This document shows, piece by piece, positions 12,172 to 23,920 of a stretch of DNA of 64,000 nt. The number at the start of each line of letters is the position of its first letter. The first letter of the stretch is position 1. The DNA is from Pilaira anomala. Taxonomy: Eukaryota > Mucoromycota > Mucoromycetes > Mucorales > Mucoraceae. The stretch covers positions 1 through 64,000 of the forward strand of contig JAIXMQ010000056.1 in the NCBI GenBank assembly GCA_025716855.1. The letters are read 5' to 3'. The position numbers and the translations under genes were made by a program. The notes beneath the pieces are model-generated. The model made no database searches, was not told where the DNA came from, and worked only from the letters and a program-made list of their open reading frames with translations.

Positions 12172-12313
12172 TTTTATGTGTAAAAAATATAAGAGTAAGA
12201 AAAGAAAAGAAGAAGAAAAAAAGGGGGGTGTGGGGGAGTTGATGAAAAGGAGAAGGTAATTTTATATAGCAGTAATAATAGTAAATCACGTGTATTTATT
12301 GTTATTATTATCG

Positions 12314-15177
12314 TTAAGAAGAGAATTGAAAGGGTCTGGGCTTCTTCATTTGTCTTTCATCGTCTATATCCATTGTCTTTAAATCTCTTTTAGTTGATTT
12401 ACTTAGTAAAGAAAGATCACCATCAAGTGTAGAATGATTTGAAGTATATACACTAGGAAGCTTACTAAAAGAATCGGCTAAAGAATTAGTAATTGCTGTA
12501 TCGTCTTTCATAAATTTAGTTTCTTTGATTTGAGTCATTTTTTCAGCTAAATTATTATGTCGATGATATAAAGCGATTCGAATAGCTTTATCAAGGGATT
12601 CAACAGTATGAAGTATATTAGATAAATCCAATGCTTTTAAAATCTTTTCAGATTTACAAGCTAAATTAATTAACTTTAATAAAGCAACGTCCATTCCAAT
12701 GTAAGCTTCATTAAATGCATCTTCAAATTCTTGTAATGTATTTGTTGATTCAGCTTCATCTTGTTCATGTCTATTACAAGTTTCTAAACGTAAACGTTCT
12801 TCTTCTAATTTTCCTACTTCAGTTGACATATCTAATAATGGTAATTCTAATGGAATATCTCTAACTGGTGGTCGGGGAAAGAATGGGTAAGGATTATTTC
12901 CACGAAGAATAACACACATCAATTTATCTCTCAAGACACCAACTGGCCAATATTTTTCCATTTTGTTTTGCTGACTTGAATGTAATTTACCATCAAATAC
13001 TGGTACCCAATGTGCTTGATATGGTCTACGTTGATCTTGTAATACTCTTAATACACTAGATGAATCAAATGTTACTACTTGATTTGTTTCTGTAAATCCA
13101 ACCCAATGAAGGTCTCCATCTGTTGTAAGTTGTACATGATCTTTTTGCAATACTTCATTTGTATCTGTATTAAGTAATAAATATTGTAAATTCTGTTGAT
13201 TATTATATCCAGGTCCATTTGAATATATAAAACATGCTAAATCTGTTTTAGCTGTAACTGATACAATATTTTCCAATGAAAATATATATTTTTGAATACC
13301 AGTAGTTGTAAAAATACGAACATAACCTAATGATGTAGTTGCTATAACTGATACTCGATTTATAGCTACCGTAATAACATCTTCTCCAGGAAGCATATGA
13401 TGTGTCCAATCTTTATCTTGTCCCCAATTATTTGGTCGATAATATAAGATGGAATTAATAGGTTTACTTTCTTCTTCATCATCATCAGCATCTTCTTCAT
13501 CATCATCATCATCATTTGATTTCTTTTTCTTTTTAGGTTCTTGACTTTCAACTGCATATACTGTACCAGTTGTACTAATTGCTGCCATTGTAAAATTAAA
13601 TACATCTGTAAAATAAAAATTACGATATTCAGATTGATCATGAAATTCTACGTTAATAACAGAATGATCTTCTTCAAATATGGTAGAAATTACACCAACT
13701 AAATTAAATGCCATATATCTACGTTCACCATGTGCTGGTAAAAATGATGAATTATCTTCTGGTTTATGATAAGGTGTCTCTCCTGGTTGAAATGATACAG
13801 GTATTTGAAATGCCTGTTCTAATTTACGTTGACGTTGAACAATATCACGACTAGTTACATTTAATAACCCTTGATTTCTGTTTCGAGTATTACCAGTTTC
13901 TTCTGTTGCTCTTTCAACATAACCTGCACCATCATCATCAATCACAAAGTTACCCTCTCCTTCTCCTTCTCCTTCTACATCTTCCCCTTCTATTTCTTCT
14001 TCTGCTTCATCATCATCTAAACCAAACAACATGTTTACATCATCTTCATCCATTTCAATTGACCTACTATTATTAACATTTATTTCTTCTATTTGACGTT
14101 TAATTGCTGGATGAGGATAATTACTATTATCTAAAGGAATAACATCATTCCAAAATCGAAGTTGTCCATACATGTCTGTAATAGCTAATTGATTTACTGT
14201 AGGACTCCATGCGATACTAGTGACAGTAGTTGTATTTATTTCAGATTTCACCTTTTTTTTTGTTTTTGTATCCCAAATAACTAATAAATTATCTCGGCTT
14301 GCAGCAGCCAGATAATATCCATTAGGAGACCAACTCATTGTATTTACTTCTTGTGAATGTTCTCCTTCTAAACTATATAATGGATTCCACATACGGCTTG
14401 AAAATACTCGGATTTCATTATTAAGACCAGGAAAAGCGAAACAAGTGTTGTCAGGATTCCAAACTACTGTAGTTAAAAGAATAGAATCCATACTTGCTTT
14501 ATATGTCATTCCAGATAATCTCTTCACAACTTTTGGTAAAGGTTCATTCACTCCAACACTCCAAACTAAAATATCTCCTTGGGTATCAGAAGAGACAATG
14601 TAATCTCCTTTTGTATCGTAACAGACTGATTTGACGGTCGATTTATGACCTTTTAACTGAACAATCTTTGAACTATCTGCAATTAAAACTACACGAATGT
14701 CATTATCACTTTTTAAATGAATATTAGCGTATTATTAAACAATATTTCTTTCTTTCTTAGTCTTTACTCTGTAGCAATAGCAAGTTTAGTACCATCAGGG
14801 CTATAGGCTATATCTCTCACGGGAACTGTACTTCTTACAAGTATTTTTTCAAAACTATTGGCATTATTGTATAATAAAACAAGACCGTCAGTACCACCAC
14901 TAGCGTAGCCATTTTTGGAGGAAGCGATACAAGTAACGTCTTCAGTATGATTAACAATGTTGGCAGCTACATAATCTTGTGTATCGGGGTCGGTGTCATA
15001 GATATTTAAACCGTGTGCGTCAGAACCTCCAACAATAAGTTGTCTAAATACCTCACGTTTAAGTATTATAGATTTCGCAAACCGAATAATTTCAACTTAC
15101 TTTCCATCATATTTATAACAGACAATAGTTTTGCCTTCGGGGAAACTTAATATCACTTTAAGATCTTCAAAGGACAT
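12314..15177 (-). CDS. CTF4: CTF4/Mcl1/WDHD1 replisome adaptor
   Basis: On the minus strand the exons are 15101-15177, 14768-15043 and 12314-14708, giving 915 aa, close to the size of yeast Ctf4. The two introns are 57 and 59 nt. The N-terminal third is a WD40 propeller (for example VNTMSWSPNGYYLAAASRDN and WDTKTKKK). Then come acidic linkers (EGEDVEGEGEGEG and a DDDDDDEED run) and the middle SepB-type propeller (from about GERRYMAFNLVGVIST), which in the family trimerises. The C-terminal helical part ends in a basic tail, KKPRPFQFSS. Ctf4 links the CMG helicase to DNA polymerase alpha and supports sister-chromatid cohesion. The start MSFEDLKV is unusual only in that the first exon is 26 codons long. 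The assignment rests on propeller order, the SepB region and length. Confidence 0.9.
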
Positions 15178-15504
15178 GGCGTTTCGAAATATATAATACG
15201 TGAATAAAAAAATATAAAAAAAAATATAAAAAGTCCAATGATTTTCATCAAGACGCGATCACAGTCACGATTCTTTTGTGTTAATGCCTTAATCTACTCA
15301 ATGAATCTTCTTGACATACGTCTCTATTCAGACAAGAGCTTGTTTCAAGAAATAAATAACTTTGAAACCTGCATAAAACATGTTGCCAGTGGTAAGTCAT
15401 ATCAGAGCTTTAATAATTTTATCAAAAAGAAGTGATTCATTGTCTAATAAAAAATCTCAATAGTAGTATCTGTAAAAAAAATATGGTGCGCGTATCTTTC
15501 CCCT

Positions 15505-15975
15505 TAGAGAAAGAAGCTTTCCTTTTGAAATTATTAGCTATAAGAACAATGTTGTATTGTTTAAGAATTGATATTTACATTCTTCTTTCAAAAGTCATTT
15601 TACAATGTAAAATAAGCCTAGCGGTTTTAAGCAAGTTTGTATTTATCAAATATTTTTTCTTGGTCTGGTCTCGTCTACTTTTAGTTTCAATTTTATTGAT
15701 TGATCAGTGTAAAAAAAAACAAAGGTCCAGTATAAAAAAAAAAAAGAGAAAGAGGCCTTCTATTTCAAATTATTAGCTACAAGAAAAATCTTGTTCTGTT
15801 CAAGAAGATTTTAAGGATTGATATTTACATCCTTCTGTCAAAAAGGTATTTTGTAATACAAAAGAATCAAAAGTCTCTTGTTTATCAAATGTTTCTCTTG
15901 TCAACTATTACAACATGTAGGTCTGGTCTCTTCTAATTTTAGTTTCATTTTTAATAGAATAAAAAAAACAACTTC
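15505..15975 (+). repeat. Imperfect 240-bp tandem duplication
   Basis: The block about 15505-15725 (AGAGAAAGAAGCTTTCCTTT..., TTATTAGCTA..., GATATTTACAT...CTTCT, TGGTCTGGTCTC) recurs in the same order at about 15744-15975, with an offset of roughly 239 nt and many substitutions. Each copy ends near an A run. Age and origin are unknown. Confidence 0.7.
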
Positions 15976-16136
15976 GTTCTCTTTCCTCCTGTTTTACCTG
16001 TTTAAAGAAACGTTACTAGAAATACTTTTTAACCGATCGTTGCTTTAATTCAACAATAACACCTATGTATGTCTGAAGACTTTTCCGGGATACTTATGTT
16101 TGAAATCCTTTCAACGCAAGATATGAGATCGTTGTA

Positions 16137-16550
16137 TTGTTGCATCTATTGGTATCGTTGATCGTTGAAATTGCTATCTTTAACAATTGCAATATGAATA
16201 ACACTGCTAGAGACATGGCTCTCTGCATGTTCTACTATATATGGAATTCACTCCAGAAAACATTGGTTCACCCTGCCTTGGAAGATTTGGGTGTTGTATA
16301 CATCTGTTTTGTTATAGAAAAGAATTATATTAATACACTTGGGCAAACTTTGCGAAGCCGAGAGGTCAAAAAAAAAAGACTTCAAAACGCATGTTGTGAT
16401 ATTTGCTACAATATTACACCTAATCAGCCCATACTTGTTTCTGCGCAACGAATACTTGATAGCCCTTTGACGTATCGTAAATACCTAGACGTCGTCCCAG
16501 TTGAAGAAGTGGGACAAAAGAGAAAAAGACGAGAGCTTCGTAAATTCTGA
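16137..16550 (+). pseudogene. Unrecognised coding fragment, possibly decayed
   Basis: This is an unbroken frame of 137 codons. Its first part is poor in coding character. The second half (from about residue 60) reads like protein: GQTLRSREVKKKRLQNACCD, then PNQPILVSAQRILDSPLTYR, ending in a basic tail. I find no matching upstream exon and do not recognise a domain. It sits in a block of transposon remains, so a relic is more likely than a live gene. Confidence 0.3.
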
Positions 16551-17753
16551 AAAAAAAAAGAAAGCAATTGTAATATCAACACACTAACTATTCTTTTAAG
16601 AAACCGAGGCGCAAGTGGTTCAATTCATAAACAATATTTAGTATATCGATGACCAAAGGAATACTGAAGTTTTTGAGAAAGAGCTTGTATAAACCCAACA
16701 GATTCTTGACACAATACAAGAGTTTTACAGCTCTTTTGAGAACAAGACGTTGCTTTCGTTTGCTCAGTTGGTGTTCTACGAATAAGATTTCATTTTTAAA
16801 GGCTAAAGATGAAAATAGCTCCAGTCGTAGAAGAGAACTCTACGTCATGAAAGAAGATTACTATGGTAATAGAACACTAATGCTTAGCTTCTTGAGCGTT
16901 TTTTAATATTTTTCTTTGTATAATCCATCTTGATCTTAATATGAGATTAATTACCCAACTATCAACAAAGTTTAAGAACTTTACAAAAGGAAGAAGTTGA
17001 AATAGTCGGTTACGTAATTACGAAAGTCTTCTTCCGCAGAAGATGAAGAAACAAGAGTAAGACTTATTTACTCCATAGTCAGTAATTTGCGTTCTCGTTC
17101 CTCGGCGCCACGTGTTTATGTTTTTGCTTGCTCCCAATCTTCAGTACCATTTCAAGAACGAAATCTTAAAAGCTAAGAAATTTACAATAAAGTAAGTAAT
17201 ATTGATGGAGATACGCAAGGTAAATATTGATAGTGCAAAATACTCTTGCAGATTTACTAACAATATTCCATCAACTTAATACAGCGATGTTGGAGTATTT
17301 ACAATCAGCAAAAAACGATGCCTACTTAGCGTCTCTTGACTTTGCTGGGCTATCATCTCCATCGCATCATGCAAAAGACATTAGTAATTACGCGTATCTA
17401 ATCATGGCAAATTACTTTAATCGGAAATTCATGCAAGGTTAAACAAGCTCTTGTTACTGCCAGTTTCCATATATGACAACTTGCTATGTTTATGTATATT
17501 GACCTATGAGAAAGCAATGTGGTCTGCCCATTTCAGTCTTATACGATAATCATCTTGTTTAAATAATAATAATAAAATAAAATATATATATATACATATA
17601 TAATAACGGCAATAATCACTTATTTAATTAGCTCTGCCTATAAGCATCCTCAACAAATTATTCTAAATTAGCGTTCTATATAAGTTTTTTAAAAATATGC
17701 CAAAGATAAAATACCTTCAACTTTTTTTTTTGTAGGGAATTTTTTTCAAACAG

Positions 17754-18220
17754 CAGTAAAATAACATATTGTATTTTTCAGCAATTTTGGGAAAAGGTCT
17801 GGGATAAAATGATAAAGTTTAAAGCCAGAATTGAGAAAATGTTTTCACTAAAATTGAGAAAATATCAGAGATAAATTGATAAAATCTTGGAAATAAATTG
17901 AGGATATTAGAGAACCCCTTTTGACACTGGGGATATGTTAACACCGAGGATTATGGAAGCATGCTCCAAAGTAACTCAAAAGGACTGCCAGGGATGGATA
18001 CGCCATTCTACTAAATTCTTTGAAAGATGTTTAGCAATGGAAAAGAATCTTTAAAATATCTTATTCGACGATTTTTTTTTTCAATTTATTTCTAAGAATT
18101 CATCAATTTATCTCTGATATTTTCTCAATTTTAGTGAAAACATTTTCTCAATTCTGGCTTTAAATTTTATCATTTTATCCCAGACCTTTTCTCAAAATTG
18201 CTGAAAAATGCAATATACTG
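17754..18220 (+). mobile_element. Mini-transposon A: long TIRs around a transposase tail
   Basis: Long inverted arms lie at about 17770-17901 and 18081-18217. They match over about 130 bp with few differences, for example AAAGGTCTGGGATAAAATG on the left and its complement on the right. Between them, plus strand 17940-18052 encodes TPRIMEACSKVTQKDCQGWI...FERCLAMEKNL and a stop. This is the C-terminal tail of the same transposase family as the dead copy at 4666-4785 (TPRILESCSKVTLSDCRGRI). Everything upstream of the tail is missing. It is therefore a non-autonomous deletion derivative of about 467 bp. The outer ends read CAGTA on both sides. The right end overlaps the start of mini-transposon B. 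Confidence 0.75.
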
Positions 18221-18623
18221 GGTTTCCCACCATTTTTTCAAAAAATTGAGTGTAATTTTTCAAAAAACGCTGCACTATTTTTTCAAAAAACTCAGACTAT
18301 TTTTTCAAAAAGGCACAGATTTTTTAAAAAAAAAATTTAATTTTATTCAAAAGTTTAAAGCATTTCTTCCATTGCAAGACAGCGAGGGAAAAAACTAACA
18401 GAATGACGGATCCATCCACGGCAATCTTGTAAAGTTACATTTGTAACCGACTCCATAATTCGAGGAGTCAAAAGATCACACATGGTTTTAATTTTTATTA
18501 GAAAAATAAGGGTAGTTTTTTTTTAAAAAATCTTAGTCCGTTTTTGAAAAAATAGTCTGGGTTTTTTGAAAAAATAGTGCAGCATTTTTTGAAAAATTAC
18601 ACTCAATTTTTTGAAAAAATGGT
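18214..18623 (-). mobile_element. Mini-transposon B: opposite orientation, same transposase tail
   Basis: Inverted arms at about 18231-18340 and 18515-18622 share blocks such as TTTTTTCAAAAAATTGAGTG and its complement, GCTGCACTATTTTTTC and CTATTTTTTCAAAAA. Between them, on the minus strand, 18362-18483 encodes LTPRIMESVTNVTLQDCRGW...FPRCLAMEE, again only the transposase C-terminal end. The left end carries TATACTGGGTTTCCCACC, a sequence also seen at the right side of the 5.15-kb fragment (inverted: GGTGGGAAATCCAGTATA). The right end has lost these last bases, reading AAAAAATGGTAAAA. Arms differ from those of element A, so the two are distinct but related subfamilies. Confidence 0.7.
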
Positions 18624-18759
18624 AAAATTAAACTAACTTCTAAGTCCACCGGAGACCACATGACAAGGCCGGGGATGTTCGGTCATGTCCGGACCGGATT
18701 TTTCATGTCCGGGCTGTTACGATATGGGCAATTTTTAAATCCTCAAAATCATGGAAAAA

Positions 18760-18832
18760 GGGGATGTAGCTCAAATGGTAGAGCGCTCGCTTAGCATGTG
18801 AGAGGCACTGGGATCGACGCCCAGCTTCTCCA
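18760..18832 (+). tRNA. tRNA-Ala (anticodon AGC)
   Basis: The 73-nt sequence folds as a cloverleaf without an intron. The acceptor stem is GGGGATG/CTTCTCC plus discriminator A, the D arm GCTC...GAGC, the anticodon arm CTCGC-TTAGCAT-GTGAG with anticodon AGC, and the T arm CTGGG-ATCGACG-CCCAG. The D loop carries the A-box region (TAGCTCAAATGGTAGAG). T runs downstream (18840-18848) can serve as the Pol III terminator. One oddity is an unpaired T-T at acceptor position 6-67, where an A is usual on the 3' strand. The gene could thus be slightly degenerate, but all other stems are sound. Confidence 0.93.
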
Positions 18833-19754
18833 ATTATCTTTTGTTTTTTTCATTTCTCTATTTTTTTTTTTAAAAAAAATAAAAGTGTTTTTATGCCACT
18901 TTTTTTTGTAAAAAAAATATGAGTCTAAAAGGATACTATTATAAACTAGATTGCACGAGGAGCTTATGGCCCGAGTGTTTACCTTTTCTTGCCACATTCT
19001 TTATTTAAAACATATCTGTCGAATTAAAGATGATAAGTTTTTTTTATATCTTCTAATGGCATATACTTCTTTAACTGTTATTCTTTTGTGTTTTTCATCA
19101 CTCCTAATTTCTGCAGCAAGAAATGCAATAAGATTTGAGCTATAGTACAGAAATAATAAGAAGCTAAACTCATAGAAGCCTGACAAAACAATTGAATATG
19201 TAACGTTTTGTAAAACAAATCGATTAACCGAGATGGATGATTTGTCAAACAAAACTGTTTCCAAAAAAAGACGAATTGATTTCGTAAAACATAATCTGAA
19301 TATCTAGTCATAGTTTATATAAACAACTATACTAATTATAAAGCGGTAAAAGGCAGGAAATATATTGCATCCGAAAAAAAAAATTTGCACAAAAATGCAT
19401 AATTGAGTAAAACTATCTTATTTTCTCGGCATACAACATTAATTCATCAGAAACAGTATCGCGTAACATTATATTAATACAAAGACTAACCCCTAATAAA
19501 ACAGGAGAAGAAATGTTTTTCTTTTGTATGACAATGATTTTCGTTCTTACCTGATCTTTTCATTATCGGTTTTTGTTGACGGCGTATTTTTTTTTTAGTA
19601 TTTATCGTTGGTAAAGAGGTACGCATGTTAACAGTTTCTTCAGAAGAAGAGAAGCCGCTAATAATACTTTCTGTGATGATAATACTAGAGAGACTTCGAC
19701 TCTTTAAATCCAAAAATCAGAACTTAAGTAAAGAAACTTTATAATAAATTGGAT

Positions 19755-19794
<40 letters not shown>

Positions 19795-20534
19795 CAAAAA
19801 TCATGCATTCTTAATTACTTTTTATCCGTGCTCCGCAAGCTTGGTGTGCAAACAGATTTATTTATCTGTGCAATAATTCTTTGCATCTGTATAAGTTTTT
19901 CGGAAATGGTAAGTATACATAGAGAGAAAAGAAAGAGATATCATTTATAACGAAAGAGAAGAAAAGTTTGAAGATCTGGATTGAGAAAGTGAACTTGGCA
20001 ATTGTATCTAAGCTCGGATTTAAAAGTGAATATGATATAAAAGGTGGTTTACTAGATTGGGCATAAATATCCAGTTGAAAACATAGCTTAAAAGGAGAAA
20101 GTAATTGTATTATATAAATGGTATTTTTAATCAAACGTAGCAATATAATTACTACACATATAGATGGTGGCTTCAACATTTTAAGAAAAGAAGTAGATTA
20201 TCCATTCTGTAAAAATATCAAGTAGCTGGTTGGATGCTGCCCTTTCGCATCTTGATTTGATAAATCTAATTTTTATAATAGATAGATTGAATTAAAATAT
20301 TAATGCATTTTAAATCTGTTTTCCAGACCACAAAGCTACAACATATGTAGTGTTTGGATCGACGAGTTATATAGTCAAATGATAGACCTTTCGTATCATA
20401 AAAAAAAACTGCTCCTATTTTACAAGGAGTTTGCTCGTCTTCAAAAGTTCACACTTGGTATAAATATACTAGGGAGATGCTTTTCCTCTTTTCTTCTCCT
20501 TTCTAACTCACTTTTTTTGTGACATCTCCTGTAA

Positions 20535-20565
<31 letters not shown>

Positions 20566-20883
20566 GTAACTATTACCTGTAGAATATATTTTTTTCCTAA
20601 AAAGAAATAAATACCCCAATACTGGTTTAACACATTATTTACGTACGTTAAATAACTCGAATTATCTTTTTTTCTACTTTTCTTCACCTTTTCTCTCCTT
20701 CCATTTTTTCCATTTTTTTTTTTTTTTTTTTTTTTACTTTTCTCTTTGCTTGTGTATCTTGCCATTCGTTTAACAGATTCATAGCTAAACACCATATTTT
20801 AACCAGTGATCAAATTTATCGACATTTCAGCTGAGACTCTAACTAAAAAAAAAAAAAACAATACACTCTATGCAAATCGAATT
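18833..20883. other. Largely non-coding stretch between the tRNA and the formin gene
   Basis: It holds long A/T runs (19761-19790, about 20538-20565, 20717-20735) and CT-rich sequence before the formin start. Apart from the putative spliced fragment at 19413-19690, minus-strand frames at 19001-19311 and 19862-20179 have uncertain status. One of them ends in a peptide of histone-fold-like look (HKRITVKEVYAIRR). Confidence 0.5.
19413..19690 (-). CDS. Putative small spliced gene or terminal exons, unknown function
   Basis: On the minus strand, a reading frame from about 19690 down to 19551 joins across a perfect 58-nt GTAAG...TTATTAG intron (19493-19550) to 19413-19492, ending at a TAG stop. 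The joined C-terminal peptide reads ...IRRQQKPIMKRSGVSLCINIM LRDTVSDELMLYAEKIR. The intron size and borders match those of proven genes here. The first in-frame ATG (MRTSLPTINTKKK) lies internally, and an upstream exon ending at an acceptor near 19708 (TTTAAAG) is possible. The basic run before the intron is notable. I cannot name it, and the gene could extend in both directions. Confidence 0.35.
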
Positions 20884-23873
20884 ATGAGCCAAAACAATGT
20901 TATAAACACCAACTATCCTACCAGCACGACCTTCTCATCCAAAGCAGCCAAAGTAAAGATTCGAAAATCATTATCTTCCCCTACAAATGGCCCTGTTACT
21001 TTAATACCTCCAGACCCATCCATGATGCCTTCCACTTCTGAGCTTCCAAAAAAAGAAGCTATACCAATCCCACCTAGTCCTAATAAGAACAGCAAAAAGG
21101 GAAAACAGCTTCGTTTAAATACTAACAAACAATCTGAAAAACACCTTTCATCATTTTCATCGTCCACGACTAATTCGCACGATCGTCCACAATTACGCAT
21201 GAGCGCGTCTTCCAGGTTCGGTAAAAGTATCTTACCTACTTGGTTAGGAGGCCATTCGAATGAAGATGAAAGTCCAACAACTCCAAATTCCGCAAACTCT
21301 CCCGGTGAAGTTAACAATGATTTTGACTCAATTGAATTAGAACATTCTTTCGAAACTCTGCTTGTACGATATAGACATATATACATATATAAATAATCTC
21401 TACACATTTCGATTAATAATTTAATTTATAGGATGAATTAAATATGAAAGATGCTCACAGAGAGAAGTTACGTCAACTACCTCAAGAGCGTAAACTTTAC
21501 TTATTACAACAGAATCAACATGTTAAAGAAAAGGGTACAGTTGACAGTACACTTCGCAAAAGCATGCCCACTTCGAACTCCAGCACCTCTTTGTTCCCCC
21601 CTAAAGCACTTCGACAAAAAGCTGCTATAAAACGTAGTGAGACATCGAATAGAATCATGTTAAACCATAATGGAAAAACAACCAAAACAATCAACTCTTC
21701 TCCTAGTCACCAATCACTTACATCATCTTTAAATAGTAGCAGTACAGATGTTAGTATAATTTCCTTGTTTGATGAAGTAACCCCTGATTCACCTTCATCC
21801 GATACACAACCTTTTCCAAAGGAGGAACAAGATGAAGGCGAGCCTAATAAAACCAGTACAAAAGATAAATATGTAGATGAGCGAGTACCTACTGTAGATA
21901 AACGTGCTGCTACATACAAGTATGCTCGAAGAAATTTGTCAGAGGCCCTCAACAATAATCGATCTAAAGTCGGTTCAATGATTCTTGAGTTTGACGCACT
22001 TGCTCATAAGTTAGAGGATACAGCATCAGACGAATCGACAGCTTGGCTATTGTTAGACAATAAAACATTACCACGTAATTACAATGGTTCAATCCAGCAA
22101 CTTAACTCTCGACATCATCCCTCTGCCAGTCATTTATTTCCCTCTATCAGCCAAAATAAACCAACACCTACTCAGGAGACTACATCTTCCTCTCTTCTAA
22201 CAAATAGTTATGCCTATCAAAGTTTATCCAAAAAAGACGGATCTCGTTTATCTACCATAATGACACCAGCAACCGCAGATGAAGGTATAAAACGTGGTCG
22301 TGATCGTAATAGTCCCTATTACTACGTTGAACGACTTCGAAGCAGGTAAAGCACATACACACACATATATAATATCATCCTAAATCTCCTAAACTAAAAA
22401 AAAAAAACTCATCCTCCTTTTTTTTTGCTGTAATTCCCCTATAGAAATACAACTGTGGACGGTTTGACAAAACATTTGACTTCGTTAAGAATTACACTAG
22501 CTACAGGAAATGTATCATGGATTAATGAGTTTTTATCAAGACGTCACGGTGGTTTAGTTGCATTAGAAAATGTACTTGAAAAATTTATTTCAAAGAAATC
22601 AAAGTAAGTGCTTCGTTTTCTTTATTATGAATATCATTTTTTAAAACATGTCAAAAATAGGAAAAAAAATGGAAGTAAATGGAATGACAGTGAAGAACAA
22701 TGTTTATTTGAATGTATTAAATGTATACGTGTTTTATTAAATACAAAGGTAAGTCTATTAATCAGAAAAATTTCTCCTTTTTTATCGAGCTACACCTCCT
22801 ATTATAACTAGTGTCATAAAAACTCATTTCTTCTTTCTTTTTATGTTTTATTTCTAGCCTGGACTTCAACAGGTACTGATGCGTCCGGTAGTACTTCATC
22901 ATTTGATGACCGCTCTGTTTGCCTGTTTAGTCATCATTACACCAGCTCATCCTACACCTTCTGTCTCTATTTCCTCTTCAGTATTTCGACGATCTCCCTC
23001 TATCACATCTATTGGCTCACAATTGTTACCTTCTTTTTCTACTAGCAGCAGTAATACACCTTCTCCTTCCAGATCAACTGCATCTATCAAGGACAATGGG
23101 ATTTCTAATAATTCCACCTCCACTTCCTTTAATATGGCCTCTAAAATATGTACACTTGTTTTTGAAATCTTTGCATCGCTTTGTCTACTATCCGGCGGAT
23201 GCTACGATACCATGTTAGCCGTTATTTCAGATGTCAAGGGCGAGCAGTATCGATTTGAGCGTCTCTTACAAGGGTTACAAGATCTTGGTGTTCATTACGT
23301 CCACCGAGGCACATCAAATAGATACTCAATGGCAGAAGATCACCAAGATCTGATTCTATACGACTGTGTGACCTCTGCATTACATTTATTTAATGCTATT
23401 GTACAAACCCCCGATACTATTGAAAAACGAGACAGTATACGGATTGAATTGGAAAGAAGAGGGCTTGAAGATTATTTGAGACGCCTTGAGATGAAGCGAA
23501 TGGTTTTACCCGAAACATTAAAAAATCAAATGAACCTTTATGTCAAACAAAAGGCTTCCGATCAAGAAAAAATTCGTATTTTAGAGAATACTAAAAGACA
23601 AAGTATTCTACAATTGTAATGTATATTTTATTCTTTATATTTTTATGCGAGCTTACTAATGCCACTACTATAGACAACCAGACGATATCGTTGCATCTGC
23701 ATTAAAGGTCTTTTACAGTGACCCAGAGATTTATTATTTAGTTGTAGATAGTATCAGTGAATTAATTACTGTAGGTACAAATCAATTATCAACCAACAAG
23801 CGATTTGTACAAGATATCTGGAGTGTTATTCATATGTTTGCAAAACATTTGAAACCAATTGGAACCAACAGTA

Positions 23874-23920
<47 letters not shown>

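Larger units (their letters stand above)
15178..17753. other. Relic-rich gene-poor stretch
   Basis: No intact gene is supported. Coding-like fragments occur on the plus strand at 15280-15435 (a stretch DKSLFQEINNFETCIK resembles the translation of about 820-870), 16137-16550 (137 codons, basic C-terminus GQKRKRRELRKF), 16600-16906 and 17227-17442 (71 codons). These lie in different frames without clear splice sites. They look like remains of one or more old genes or transposons. The first 100 bases upstream of 15177 serve as the promoter of the CTF4-like gene. The segment 16137-16550 is the longest and could be a real unrecognised exon. Confidence 0.5.

Noticed and set aside
19862..20179. 105-codon minus-strand frame as a membrane protein
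   Set aside because: Composition is AT-driven and hydrophobic, no conserved motif is visible, and the frame has no convincing splice partners.
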